In this document: positions 53,150 through 63,763 of the stretch, piece by piece | How the letters are laid out: each line of letters opens with the position of its first letter | Position numbering within the stretch: the first letter of the stretch is position 1 | Source of the DNA: Undaria pinnatifida | Taxonomy: Eukaryota > Sar > Phaeophyceae > Laminariales > Alariaceae | Reading direction: 5' to 3' | Assembly (NCBI GenBank): GCA_012845835.1 | Contig: JABAKD010000023.1 | Location: 9,086,840 to 9,150,839 of the forward strand | DNA length: 64,000 bases | Made by a program: the position numbers and the translations under genes | Notes under the pieces: model-generated | What the model saw: the letters and a program-made list of their open reading frames with translations, nothing else | What the model was told of the DNA's origin: nothing | Database searches by the model: none

Positions 53150-54175
53150 TTTAAAAATGAAGAAATACACTTGAGCTGTGGAATACCAGGTAGACCGAAA
53201 TGATTTTTTTTTAATCGAAACTCAGCGTTTATACGTGAGAGAATTCATGCATAACAGGTATCATACCTGGCCTGGCGGTTCAAGACTTTCCGTGCGCGGA
53301 ATTGTTGTTTTTTTAGTACGAGTGCGCGGCGACTTGTGAATGCGCCGAATCCAAGTTGGTCAAACCTTCAAATCGTCCCTCCGGTGCTCTGTCCGTGTTA
53401 TTGACCCTCCGGTCCGGCCCGGGTGAAACTAAGTCCTCGTGGTCACAACCCCGACTGAAATTCCAACTGATTAGGTTCATACACGTGAGTCATGCTACGG
53501 TATTCGGTATTCATGCATCCATTTATTTCTGGGGCTCTTTATTTCAGCGTCTCATATTCATTCCCTACGAACCCAAAACCTGATTTTGAGTGAACGAAAA
53601 ATGCGACGCGATGAACGAACCCCCCATGGTCCATGTATCCCCCCCCCCAAAAAACAAAGAAAGCGAAAAAAGAAAGAAAATTCCGACGATTTGGGGTTAA
53701 GGAGCCGAAAAAGTTTAGCAAAAAGTGGTATATCATATACCCTGGTACCTCTTTCGTAGCACTTGTCACGTTGTAGCACATGTAAAACTGGTATGGTCGT
53801 GATGGGTAGTCGAGCGAGTCCCCAAATGACCGAACCGAAATTTATGTATATAGTCTATAACTCCGCCCTCCCCTCACCGGATATTTGACTTACAGGATTC
53901 ACTCGATAAACTGATGCATTTCCTTCCACAGCTGTCAAATTTTGTCCCCCTCAGAAACGGGTTTCATAGTTTCCGCGCACAGACTATCTAACATCACCCT
54001 GTTGACCCTGATAGCTACACTGTAGTTGCAAGGGGAGTCGCAGACCTATGTCCTTAATGAGGACACACAACCCGTAATACGCGCGACCGGAGTATCACAC
54101 ACAGCTTGCAAAGATGAGTTTCGACAAAATCTTCGATCTCACAGCTGGAGTGTATTTTAATTTTCATAATATATA
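53150..54175. mobile_element. Family F element: weak left tip, strong right arm
   Basis: The right arm is 53870-54175 (CCCTCCCCTCACCGG, ATGCATTTCCTTCCACAGC, AACGGGTTTCATAGTTTCCG, GGGGAGTCGCAGACC, CTCACAGCTGGAGTG). A diverged inverse tip lies at 53155-53235 (AATACACTTGAGCTGTG...TCGAAACTCAGCG). The 630 bp between includes a minus-strand family D fragment (53655-53770). They may be one expanded element or two independent copies. Confidence 0.55.
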
Positions 54176-54313
54176 TTTTCCAATTCGTAGGGCATGTGTG
54201 ATATGTTACAAAAGTTTCCGCGCTCATAGTTGATATATATTTTTTTCTCACATCGGCAAATCGTCCTGTGTCTGTCGAGTCTCTGGTCCTATGAAAGTCG
54301 CCCCAATCTCGAC

Positions 54314-54403
54314 TTAACCCCTTTAGAGCCCCCGAACCCCTCCCTCTACTAAACCCAAGTAATTTTGTCCCCAAAATCGGGTTTCCAGTTGTAAAGGGGT
54401 TAA
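54314..54403 (+). mobile_element. Family E mini-MITE, intact, TTAA both ends
   Basis: Exactly 90 bp: TTAACCCCTTTAGAGCCCCC ... GGGTTTCCAGTTGTAAAGGG, GTTAA. Unlike most copies it is not in family D; the empty site would read TCTCGACTTAAGTCCTG. This is the best reference copy. Confidence 0.85.
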
Positions 54404-54835
54404 GTCCTGTATGCCGAACATTCACATGTTATGATATTAAGTAGTCATATAATTCGTTGGTAAGTTGTGGTACATAGTCGAGCGAGTCATCATGGATTGA
54501 TGAACCGAAAAAAATGTTGTTTTTTCTTCGATTTTCAACTCCGAAAACTTTTGTGGGCGCAGAAAAAAAATATCATTGTATTTATTTCAACGTGTACACT
54601 TACTCATCATCAGTGTGATTGCTGGTGATTTCTGTTTTAGAACCTAAGCCGCCCTGCTAAAATACTAATCGTCAAAACGTAGATATGTTGTGGGTTAAAT
54701 ATCGTCCTGTTTACCCTCCGCCTCCGCCTCCGCCTTCGCCCCCCCCCCCGCTCCCCCGCCGAAAACCTCCGCCGAAATTTCAGCAGCATATACCACTGCT
54801 GTCCGGAAATGTAGGCTCGGCTCTAACTTCATTAT

Positions 54836-55005
54836 TTTTTTTTATTTTTTTTTGTCCTCCGGCGGATGGGGAAAAATAAAGCTTAAGCTCACCACACTTC
54901 CACGTATTTTCATATGCGTCGTGTGTTGATTTAAGTCAGTTGCTTTCGCAGCCCAACGCTAGCTGGCGCACCCTTCGGGTCCCATTGTAGGTATAGCGTA
55001 AGCTG
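54836..55005 (-). mobile_element. Retroposon-C, minus, same 5' form as the 44.9-kb copy
   Basis: T-rich tail 54836-54852, CCTCCGGCGGATGGGG, full body, and GCACCCTTCGGGTCCCATTG followed by GTAGGTATAGCGTAAGCTG. This 5' variant differs from the GCAGCTTGCGCTGC start of the 18.0 and 28.5 kb copies, showing at least two subfamilies. Confidence 0.78.
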
Positions 55006-55034
55006 AAATCGTTATTATTAATAATTAATGCCGT

Positions 55035-55125
55035 GGTAATACACTATCTATGGCCGTGAGATCGAGGTTTTCCTCGAAACTCATCTTCGCAAGATGTGTG
55101 TGACGCTCCGATCGCGCCTGATACA
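55035..55125 (-). mobile_element. Family F tip, diverged, minus
   Basis: TATGGCCGTGAGATCGAGG, CTCGAAACTCATCTTCGCAAG, ACGCTCCGATCGCGCC. Confidence 0.6.
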
Positions 55126-55383
55126 CGGATACACGGGGTGTGCTTGTTCTCAGTAGTGTGAACGCCCGAGCGCGCCTTGTTGTTCTGACGTATGTATGTA
55201 GTCTAATATCGTATCATATCGTGTCACATTATGTCTTATCGTACACAGCAGGGGCGTGTCGCTGCTGCGTCGCTGCGGCCGTGCTTTTACCCTTCTATGA
55301 TACGTATCGTATGATGCCTTTTTTTGTTATTGTGTTCGTCAAAAAAAGAAGACTGCTCATAAAAAATGAAAGAGTGCTTGCTT

Positions 55384-55690
55384 TCAAGGTGATGCTGGTG
55401 ACAATAACTTGGTAATACCGGCCGAGGCAAGGTGATGCTGGTGACGATAGCTGGTGACGATATCTTGGTCATTCCCAGAGGCCCAGAAAACCAATATGCT
55501 GGATTCGTTTGTTGGTGCTGTGTGTGAAGACTCGCCCGGGACATTTATCAGCATTTCCAAGATGCGAGGTGCAACAATATGTTTCTTCTTGTGATCTTGT
55601 GAGAAGAATATTTCCGCAACCGGCCTACGTAGCGTTTGTTTGTTTTGAAGATCTTCGTAGACCTGAGCAAAACAAGAAGGAGGGGGGGGG
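55384..55690 (-). other. Possible minus-strand exon
   Basis: The minus strand has an acceptor-like CTTCTTGTTTTGCTCAG, then a frame reading VYEDLQNKQTLRRPVAEIFF, KKHIVAPRILEMLINVPGE and SSILVFWASGNDQD. Codon use and composition look real. The frame then enters a two-copy 44-bp repeat (GGTGATGCTGGTGAC at 55389 and 55431), where it stops at 55384; no clear donor. Family unknown. It could be an exon of a gene running left, a relic, or chance. Confidence 0.3.
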
Positions 55691-55969
55691 GAAACATACG
55701 TAAGATTCAATGGTTGTACCGCCGAAATTCAACGGTTGTACATCCGAAACATATCTTATCATGTTTTTTGCCCCGTGTTTTTAATAGTGATGCATGGAGT
55801 GCCTGAACAAACCCTACCTGGTGGCAAGAAGTTGTGATTTTTGTTTTTCATGGACTTGATGTAAGTACGTAGGGCATTCCGTCTTCTTTTTTTTTGGTGT
55901 TGCCCCGTGAGCCGTGTTTACGGCTCGACTCGGCTTCGACAAGAATGGTTGAAGTATGAAATGTGTATC

Positions 55970-56255
55970 CGCTCTAAACCCTAACCCTCCCCTCCCCTGC
56001 CAAAGCCCAACCCTACCACACCCCTCCACCCCTACGGTACCCTAGTCCTAATCTACACTACCGCACCCTTACCCTACCCTTACCCTACCCCGCCCTACCC
56101 TACCTTACCCTACCCTACCCTACCCTACTCTACCCTACCCTACCCTGCCCCACCCCACCCCACCCCACCTTAACCCTACCCTCCTCTGCCCTCCCTTCCC
56201 CTCTCCTCCCCTCCCCTCGCCTCCCCACCTTTACCCTTCCCGGACGACAACAGCG
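55970..56255 (+). repeat. Degenerate (CCCTA)n and C/T-rich tract upstream of the gene
   Basis: CCCTACCCTACCCTA-type pentamers run from about 56035 to 56145, then CCCCACCCCACC and CTCCCCTCCCCT. The G-rich strand is the template for the gene beginning at 56260. It resembles telomeric DNA (CCCTAA) only loosely. No TATA box or other promoter element could be identified. Confidence 0.7.
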
Positions 56256-56259
56256 CACG

Positions 56260-59200
56260 ATGAGTAGCGGGTCTATCCCTTCGGTAACTACGCCTAAGAA
56301 GGCATCGTCTCCAGCGAGGGCAGTATCTCTCATGACTGCCCGGGCGAGGCTCCTTGGCCGAGGCATCAGCGGCAACAGCACCGGCAGCATCAGCGGCAGC
56401 AGCGGTAGGCCCGCGCCGCGCCGTCCCCTCTCCTACTCTTCTCACACCACGCCGGTTTCTTCTCATAAGTCGCCGGCTGCTGCGGTCGCTGTCCGCCCGC
56501 CTCGGAAAGGGGTGGAGAGTGACGGGGATAATACGGAGGATAGAGACACGCAGCAGCTGGTGAGGAATGTCATCACGAGCAATAGTAGCAGTGACAGTGA
56601 AGATTATGTTAGCGTCGGCGGTGTCATGGGTATCATGGGTGGCAGTAGTGTTGTTGTTGGCGATGGTGTTGGTGTTGGTGGTGGTGGTGGTGGCGGTGGC
56701 TGCGCTGGTGGTGTTGGCGGTGATGGTGATGACGGTGGTGGTGTTGGTGGTGGTGCTGGTGGTAGCGGCAATAAGAACGGGAGGGGAAGCCCCAAGAGAG
56801 ACAGCACCAGCGACTACAACGACAGCAAGAGCAAGACCAACACCGGCGCCGGCGCCGGCGTGAAGAGTATCATCAACAGCTACGGTGGCAGCTACAGCAG
56901 CAGCCTAGCCAGAGGCAGCAGCACCAGCAGCACGGATCCTAGTGTTAACGGCGGCAAAAAAATCAGCAGCTACCAGGCAAATCTCAACAAGACGAACTCC
57001 AACAAGACCAACGCCAACACCGACACCAGCAAAGCCGACCGCAGCAAGGCAATACTCGAGAACTACAAAAAGAAGGTTACCGCCGCCAACACCACCAATA
57101 CCGCCACCTCCCGTGGGTACGGCCAGGGCACCAGCACCAGCAACACCGCCACTGCCTACACTAGCAGCAACACCAACACCAACAAGAACTACGACACCAG
57201 CAACAACATCAAAGACAACTACAAGCGCAACACCAACACCAATAACCACCTCAATAGCAGCTACAGCAACAAAACCAAGGTCAACGCCACCAACACCGCC
57301 ATCGAAAACGAGGCGGAGGTTGCTCCTGCCATCACCGTAGGCGACGACAGCCTCAACGGGTACATCGTCGAAAACGGCTACACCGGTCACCATCGGGCCC
57401 ACATCAGCCAGGACAGCAGCAACAGCTACGACGCTCTTGGCGGGTTCGAGGCCAACCCTTACGCCGGGCTCACCGGCTTCGCCGCTCTCGGCAACGGTGG
57501 GGGCACCACCACCAGCAGTCACGGGGGGGGCAGCAGCTTCGGCGACCACAGCAGCCACGACGGCTCCACCATCGATTATGACGGTCTCGAAGGCCATGAA
57601 AACTCTAACGGATATATAGGGCACGACGGCGGTACCAGTCACCTAGACTACACCGCCCACAACGCTCAAGGGGGTTTCCTCGGGCATGGCGTTTACAACT
57701 GCCAGAGGCACCCCAACGCCCGCGAGGGTTACAGGGGCCACGCGGTTTACATGGGGTTCGGAAGGAGGAGTGACGGTGGAAGCGACAGCAACAGCGAGAG
57801 CGACAGCGATAGTTGTCGTGCTAGTGGTGGTCGGCTGTTGTCGGGGGTGGGGGGAGAGGCGAGGGTTAGACTTGAGCAGGAAAAAGCAGCAGCAGCTGCA
57901 GCGGTGGTAGCGGCGAAGGCGGAAAAAGCGGTGGCGGAGGCGGCTGCGGCGGCGGCGAAGGTGGTGGGGGGGGTACCTGACGCAGACGAATCAGCGGGGA
58001 CCAAGAAAGCAGCAACAGCTGCAGCGGCTACGGCAACATCAGCAGGCACGTCCAAGCAGGCAGAAGAAGCTAAGAAAGCTAAAGCAGCAGCTAAGCAAGC
58101 AGCGGCAGATGAAGCGGCGGCATTGGCTAAGAAAGCAGCGGAAGAAAAAGCGGCGGCAAAAGCGAGGAAAGCAGCAGCGGCGAAAACAACAGCAGCAGCT
58201 AAGAAAGAGGCAGCAGCGGCGGCGGCAGCAGCAAAGCAGGCAGCAGCGACGGCGAGGCAAGCAGCTAAGCAAGCAGCAGCAACGGCTAAGCAACCCTCGG
58301 CGGCAGCAACTATGAAAACAACGACAAAGAAACAGGCCGCAGCAGCGGCATTGCAAGCGGCAGCTGCAGCGGCAGCGGAGGCAGCAGCAGCAGCTACCAC
58401 GGAAGCCCAGGAAGAGGCTGCAGCGGCAACCGCTAGGGCGGCGGCTGCTGCTACGGCAGCAGCAGTAGAAGCAGCCGCAACAGCAGAAGCCGCAGCGGAA
58501 GCGGCTCAGGTCGCAGCAGCAGCAGCAGCTCAAGCAGCGGCTGTAGAGACGAAGCTAATGAAAGCGGCTGCTGCAGACGCGGAGGCCCTTGCAGCAACAG
58601 CGGCGCCGAGAGGACGGGCTACCCCGGGACGTTCGAGGTGGCGACCGTTGTCAGCTTCTTTCAGACCGTCATCGTTTACGTCGTCTTCATCGTCGTCTGC
58701 TGCTGCGGCGGCGGCAGCAGCGGCGGCGGCACCGCCGGCCTCGCTGGGAGGGGTTATGCGCTTGTGGAGGTCGTCGTCGTTCTCGTCCGTACCGCCGACA
58801 CCAGCTGCAGTATCGCCATTGTCCTCTCCACAACCACCACCACCCGCGGCAGCAGCGGGGGCGGCGACAGCAGCGGCGGCAACAGCAGCGGCAGAAACAA
58901 CGATAGCAGGCGAAGGATCACCACCACGAGCAACAGCCGCAGCAGCGGTAGCGGCAGGAGCGGCGGCGGCAGCAGCAGCAGCACCGGCGGGCCCGAAGGG
59001 CGACGGCAGGTCTTCTTCTTTTTCCTCGGCACCAGCCGCGGAGGCAGCAGCAGCAGCGCCAGTACCAACACCAGCGCCAGCAGCAACGTCAACAGCACCA
59101 CCACCACCAGTAGAACCAGTACAAGCGCCAGCAACAGAAATAGCAGCGCCAGCAACACCAACAGCACCAACACCAGCGCCTGCACCATCGCCAGCACCAG

Positions 59201-62200
59201 CACCAGCGCCAGTGAAAGCGCCGGCAGCGCCAGCAGCGCCAGCAGTGCCAGCAGTTCCAGCAGCAGCAACAGGAGCAACAGCAGCAAAAGTACAGCCAGC
59301 AGCATCACCGGCGGCAGTAGCAGCAGCGGTACAGCCAGCAGCAACGACAGATGCGGCACCAGCACTAGCGCCAGCGCCAGTGCCAGAGCCAGCAGCAGCG
59401 GCGGCGCCAGCGGAAGCAGCAGAAGCACCAGCTGCAGCACTGGTAGCACCAGCAACATCAGAGGCAGCGCCCGCACCAGCGGCAACGCCAGCACCAACGG
59501 CACCAGCAGCACCACCGGCGGTATCGACCGATGCGATTGGCGTTGTCGCTAAACCAGGAAAAGAGGAGGAAGGAGATGGAGGGGAGGTAGGAGGAGAACG
59601 AGAAGAAGGGGCCGTAGATAAAGAGGGAGGAGCAGGAGAACGAGAAGGAGGGGTTGCAGGCGGAGAAGAAGGAGCGGGAGGTGGAGGGGGGGGGCAGGGG
59701 GAGGAGGGAGGAGAACCACGGGAGCGTGGAGGGAGGGGAAGAGGCAGCGGAAGAGGAAGAGGAGGAGGGAGAGGCCGCGGCGGCGGTGGCGGTAAGGCTG
59801 GCGACCCTTCGGACGTCACGACGGAAGAGGTCCTCTGGGAAAGGTGAGCCGTACTGGTCGGCAAACGTGCGGCGGTTGTGCTTGTTGTTTTCAGCGATTT
59901 TCACCAGTCTTGCCTCTTTTTGCGGGTCGGGCTAGAGACCCGACCCAAGCCTTGAGATTTCGGACAGCTCTCGACCTGACCCGACCCGACCCGACCCGAC
60001 CCGACCCGACCCGACCCGACCCGACCCGACCCGACCCGACCCGACCCGACCCGGCTCGACCCGCGAGAGTTTTTGAAAACCTCCGGACCCGGCCTACGGG
60101 TCGGATGATGACCCGTGCAGAAGCCCTACTATGTTCGATAGGAAACTCGTTCCGAGGCACACACCCATCAGTCGAGTTACAAACACGCTGGACCCCGCAA
60201 ATTTTGCTGAAGGAACAAACGCCCCATGTAGCCAACTAATATCTACTCGGCGGCTTATAGTCGGCCAAACTCATAACCGTGCTGATCTTCGGTAACATGC
60301 GTCCGTGTTGTATAGCGATTTTTAGTGCTTTCAGGGCATCTCACCGCGCGCGCAGCTGGGACTCTTGTCCAGTGGGTGGGCTCGGGAATTTTCGGGTGGG
60401 AGAGGTGAAGGAGGAGGAAGGTGTGGGGGGGGGGAGGGGGGGGGGGGGTCATCGCTTGGTCGAAGGTTATTGCCCAAGGTCATGGGTAAGTGGCCGCCTG
60501 TTTGTTCCTAGGCTTGCTGCATTCCTGGTATGTTTTTGATGTCTCACCGCTCGGCTTTTGGTTTGCATAATCTGTAAGATCATGGCGGTTAACTCTCCCC
60601 TCTCCCCTGGCTCTCCTTCGCCCCTTGTTACGACTTTCCCCCTCCCTCCCTCCCTCCCTCCCTCCCTCCCTCCCTCCCTCCCTCCCTCCCTCCCTCCCTC
60701 CCTCCCTCCCTCCCTCCCTCCCTCCCTCCCTCCCTCTCCTCCCTATTTTTCGTTGTGTGGTGTTACATGTGTTAATTTTCGTTTTTTTCAGGATTCGTCT
60801 CCTGGAGGCAAAAGTGGAACAAACCGACGAGTCTTCGGCGGATACGAGGACGGCGCAGCTTGCGAGAGAGAACGCCGCCCTGACAGCCAAGTGCGTATGT
60901 ACAGCTAAAACTACAGCAACAGCATGCTGCATACTGCATAAACGTTTCATGTATTATATGTACATTTAACCGTTTGCGTTTTAACCAGGGGTTTCACGGG
61001 TCATGACCTGACCCGACCGGCGGATCGATCGGGGCGGGTCCGATCAGGAGATTTTCCAATGTCACGGTTCGATTCGGGTCACCCTGACGCGATGCGACTC
61101 GACCCGACCTGAACCGACCCGACCCGACCCGACCCGACCCCATCCGATCCGACCCGCGAGAAGTGAACGACTCGTGCAAAACACCTGCTTTTTTATGACC
61201 ACTGTGGGACTCGAGAAGAAAAAAGGTTCGACGAAAAGTGAGGATTATGACATAGAACACACGGAGAGTTTGGTAGCCCAGGCGGTTGTGGGGTGGGGGG
61301 CTTGTCTCGAACTTCAACCCGAAGAGGGGTGTGGCGCGCGTGCAGCAGCTTGGTGACACTCGTTGGTATGTTCTGCGCGCTCTTGCTATTGATGGACGCC
61401 TTGATAGACTTCAATTCGTCCTTGTTGATTTTTCCACCACAGCAGTAGTGATCTCTCTATGGTACCGGTATGTGTCCAGACGGGAATAGAACACGGCACT
61501 CGGCCTAGCGGCAAACCGAACTTACTCCGCGCACTGACACTGCTGGCTGTTTCCATTTGTAGCAAGCGATTCTCACAGGCTCTACGGCGGGCAACCGGCA
61601 CCTACTCGATCCGCTCTATTGCGGGACCCCTTTTCTGCTGTATACAGAGCCCACTTGGGTTTTTGTATGCTGTTGCAGGGACGTCTAAACGCCAAACGCT
61701 ATGGTAGTTCTTCGAGGAAGTATACACGAATCTAGATAAATACCAGTAACTTTTGATATTGCGTTTGAGGGGGGGGGGGTATGCAACTCCGACGCTAACG
61801 AGAACAGCTATGAGTCGGCGCGACGTTAGTCACGAACTGGTTATCAGTCGGAGTTACTACTGTTAGTCGTTTTCCGGAGGTGCCGACTATCCGACTCATT
61901 GGGTTGTCGTGCTTGTAGGAAGGGTTATTTAGAACGTGATTCATTTTTTTTTTCTCGTCGGCGTCCCCTCGATGGACGGGCGCAGATTTGGCTCGCTTCG
62001 CTCGCCGGACTCAAGCCGGCAAGTCGGTTTGGCCGCCAGCTGGCTTCGCCAGCCGACTTGCCGACTTTAGTCAGTTAGGTGGCGAACAACACTTACCGAT
62101 TGGTTATCAGTGTTGAAATCCCGTTGACTCACAGCTCTACCAGCGGTAGATTTAGGGCGGAGTGTTACTGTAGGCATGTAACGCCCAACATTTTTACGGG

Positions 62201-63642
62201 GGAACATGAGCAATCCGAACCAAACATGGTTGGGAAAATTTCATGGCTTTTCGCGGGTCAAGATCCGGCCCGCGGGCCGGATCAAGATTTTTTCAACAAC
62301 GGTAGGGTCGGGCCGGGAGGTGTTCGAGTTCTCACGGCTCCGGCTCGATTGAACCAGGAGGGTTTCAAATATCACGGGTAGGGTAGGGTCGGGTCGGGTC
62401 GGATCGGGTCGGGTCGGGTCGGGTGGGTGACCCTGACCCGACCCGACCCGACCTGAACCGACCCGTGACAAAGAAGCCCTGGAACAGTTGGGGAATAAAA
62501 ATATGCTGTAAATGCTGTCAGAACTCGTCGGTGCTGCCCGTTGTTACTTGCCAGGGTACTTGCCGGGTGGCTCCCCCCCCCCCCCTCACCTCCGCTTGTC
62601 TACTTCCGACACCCTCGCGGCTTCTAGCCAACCATGTATATAAATACAAATAGATTTTTGTGTTTATGGAAGGTTTCTCCGTAGTACTGATGAAGATATG
62701 AAACACGTGATGAACGTATTAGTTTAAGAGTAACGCTTTGCAGAAACGGGGGGGGGAAAAGAGTATCCACAGTAGTTTATCTACAGTGGTATCGTGATTG
62801 CTCCGATGTGAAGTTCCGACGCCCGCCTCCATCGACCCTTTGCTAACCCCCGCACCCCGTCCCCTCCTCTCCTTGCCCCCCCCCCCCCCCCCCCCTTGGT
62901 CGGTGGAAACCCGACGTACTCCATTTCAGCATTTTAGGGATGCGAGGGTCAATGGCTTGAGACTGCATGAAATGTGGGAATGTGGACCCCCCCCCCCCGC
63001 CCCCCTTCTCCCCCCCTCATGATTTCACCCCTCTCCCCTCCCTTCCCTTCCGCCGCCTTCTCTCTCCCTCTCCCTTTCGTTGTCCCCCCCCACCACCCCC
63101 ACCCCGCGCTCCCGTTCGCTTGTGTTGGGGATGCACCGCTATCTCCGCAGGCTGAAGGCCGCTCGGGATGACATGGAGAAAAGGAATGCCGCCTCGGCCG
63201 CAAAGGAAGCGGTGTTAAACAAGAGGTGAGTGATAAGAAGAATAAGAATACAAACGTGGATATCAGGAAGAACGCCTCTCTACAACGAAGGAGGCGAGCT
63301 TGAATGAGAAGTACGAAGTAAGAAATCCACCTGATATGTATATGTATGTATATATATACATGTATGCGTACTACGCGCGATCGGAGTATCACACACAAGC
63401 TTTCAAAGATGATTTTCGACCAAATCTTCGATCTCACAGCTGAAGTGTATTTTATATTATATGTGACCTTAACCTCTTGAAAACCCTTCCTCACCCCACC
63501 CTTCCTTTTTGTTTCTTCTTCTTTTTCCGCTCTCTTATGCTCAAACGCCCCACCCAACATAGAAATCTGCCAGAGTTATAAACACTTCCACGCGCTTGGT
63601 ATCACCTCATTATCTTTCTAGAGCCATTCATGCCGCTGCTGC

Positions 63643-63682
<40 letters not shown>

Positions 63683-63763
63683 CCCCCTCCTTCCCTACCA
63701 CCCGCACCATCGCCTAGACCTAGCACCACGCGTATAGCAAACCCCTACATCTATGCGACATGA
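56260..63763 (+). CDS. Low-complexity RGG/coiled-coil protein, four-exon model
   Basis: Proposed join: 56260-59843, 60792-60890, 63151-63225, 63622-63763; 3900 nt, 1299 residues. All three introns start GT, end AG and interrupt codons at phase 2. Exon 1 alone is open for 1195 codons. Approximate residues: 1-120 Ser-rich and basic with several S/T-P sites (TTPKK, SSPAR); 120-172 Gly-rich; 172-360 Ser/Asn/Thr; 360-507 Gly/His/Tyr with GY-GH words (NGYIGHDGG, EGYRGHAVY); 538-785 Ala/Lys (KAAAKQAAADEAA), likely helical; 787-860 Ser-rich; 860-1095 Ala/Pro; 1095-1150 acidic Gly; 1150-1175 RGG box (RGRGSGRGRGGGRG); 1195-1253 coiled coil. RGG boxes commonly bind RNA; function here is inferred only. 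I do not recognise the gene. The Met at 56260 is the first in a frame open upstream, so a further 5' exon is possible. Trinucleotide-rich DNA also gives long frames on the other strand; in-phase splicing is the main support for this one. Confidence 0.5.
59844..60791 (+). other. Intron 1 of the RGG/coiled-coil gene (948 bp)
   Basis: GTGAGCC...TTTTTTTCAG. It holds a family K element with about 15 CCGAC units (59925-60115, arms CTCTCGACCTGACC and CGCGAGAGTTTTTGAAAACC) and, 50 bp before the acceptor, a (CCCT)n run of about 24 units (60641-60737). Confidence 0.55.
60641..60737 (+). repeat. (CCCT)n microsatellite, about 24 units
   Basis: Pure CCCT units close to the polypyrimidine tract of exon 2. 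The template strand is (AGGG)n, a canonical G-quadruplex former. It makes the LPPSLPPS frame artefact. Confidence 0.92.
60792..60890 (+). CDS. Exon 2 of the RGG/coiled-coil gene
   Basis: A 99-bp exon after a T-rich acceptor (CGTTTTTTTCAG) and before the donor AA-GTGCGT. Joined to exon 1 (ends GAAAG before GTGAGC) it completes an Arg codon and reads IRLLEAKVEQTDE, then AQLARENAALTA. The Leu/Asn/Leu spacing (L, N+4, L+7) gives a coiled-coil heptad that continues into exon 3. The frame agrees exactly with exon 1. Confidence 0.6.
60988..61190 (-). repeat. Family K element, short (CCGAC)n core
   Basis: GGGGTTTCACGGGTCATGAC, CCGACCGGCGGATCGATC, GTCACGGTTCGATTCGGG, (CCGAC)4-5, CCGACCCGCGAGAAGTGAAC, ACTCGTGCAAAACACCTG. 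The last words match 12.98-13.03 kb. Confidence 0.65.
61803..62138. mobile_element. Family J MITE in intron 2
   Basis: AGCTATGAGTCGGCGCGACG and CCGTTGACTCACAGCTCT are inverse ends with two changes. Inside are TTAGTCGTTTTCCGGAGGTG, GCCGACTATCCGACTCATT, AGCCGGCAAGTCGG and an inner palindrome GTCGG...CCAGCTGGCTTCGCCAGCCGAC. Confidence 0.72.
62225..62475. repeat. Family K element in intron 2
   Basis: CGGGTCAAGATCCGGCCCGC, TTCAACAACGGTAGGGTCGG, GTTCGAGTTCTCACGGC, GAGGGTTTCAAATATCACGG, (GGGTC)n, GGGTGACCCTGACCCGACC. The two GGGTC/GACCC runs face each other, so it can fold back. Confidence 0.65.
63151..63225 (+). CDS. Exon 3 of the RGG/coiled-coil gene
   Basis: A 75-bp exon after CTATCTCCGCAG and before the strong donor AAGAG-GTGAGT. 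Joined to exon 2 it completes a Lys codon and reads LKAARDDMEKRNAASAAKEA, then VLNK. It keeps the heptad register (L, A, M spacing 3-4). It is again phase 2 and a multiple of three long, like exon 2, so the exons look like repeated coiled-coil cassettes. Confidence 0.6.
63226..63621 (+). other. Intron 3 with a family F arm tip (63350-63455)
   Basis: GTGAGTG...TTTCTAG, 396 bp if exon 4 is right. The F tip TACGCGCGATCGGAGTATCA, GATGATTTTCGACCAAATC, CTCACAGCTGAAGTGTAT is in + orientation, so this repeat is transcribed with the gene. Confidence 0.5.
63622..63763 (+). CDS. Possible exon 4, poly-Pro terminal exon
   Basis: After TATCTTTCTAG the frame from exon 3 reads RAIHAAAAT, then about 11 Pro coded by a C run of 34 bases, then MPPPSLPPAPSPRP and a stop at 63761-63763. 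Because C-run length is unreliable in sequencing, the frame after it is uncertain. The true 3' end may lie beyond the window instead. Confidence 0.35.

Larger units (their letters stand above)
60891..63150 (+). other. Intron 2 of the RGG/coiled-coil gene (2260 bp)
   Basis: GTGCGT...CTCCGCAG. From left to right it contains a family K element (60988-61190), a family L relative (61530-61630), a family J MITE (61803-62138), a second family K element (62225-62475) and C runs (62575-62586, 62878-62896, 62989-63000). A missed exon cannot be excluded. Confidence 0.5.

Noticed and set aside
55970-56160. Telomere or telomere-fusion site
   Set aside because: Pentamers are CCCTA with many changes rather than regular CCCTAA, and genes continue to the right.
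58638-59552. 304-residue Ser-rich frame on + within exon 1
   Set aside because: An alternative frame of the same GCA/AGC repeats; it does not join exons 2 and 3 in phase.
58530-59864. 444-residue minus-strand frame opposite the gene
   Set aside because: It mirrors GC-rich trinucleotide repeats of the + strand; no splice or domain support.
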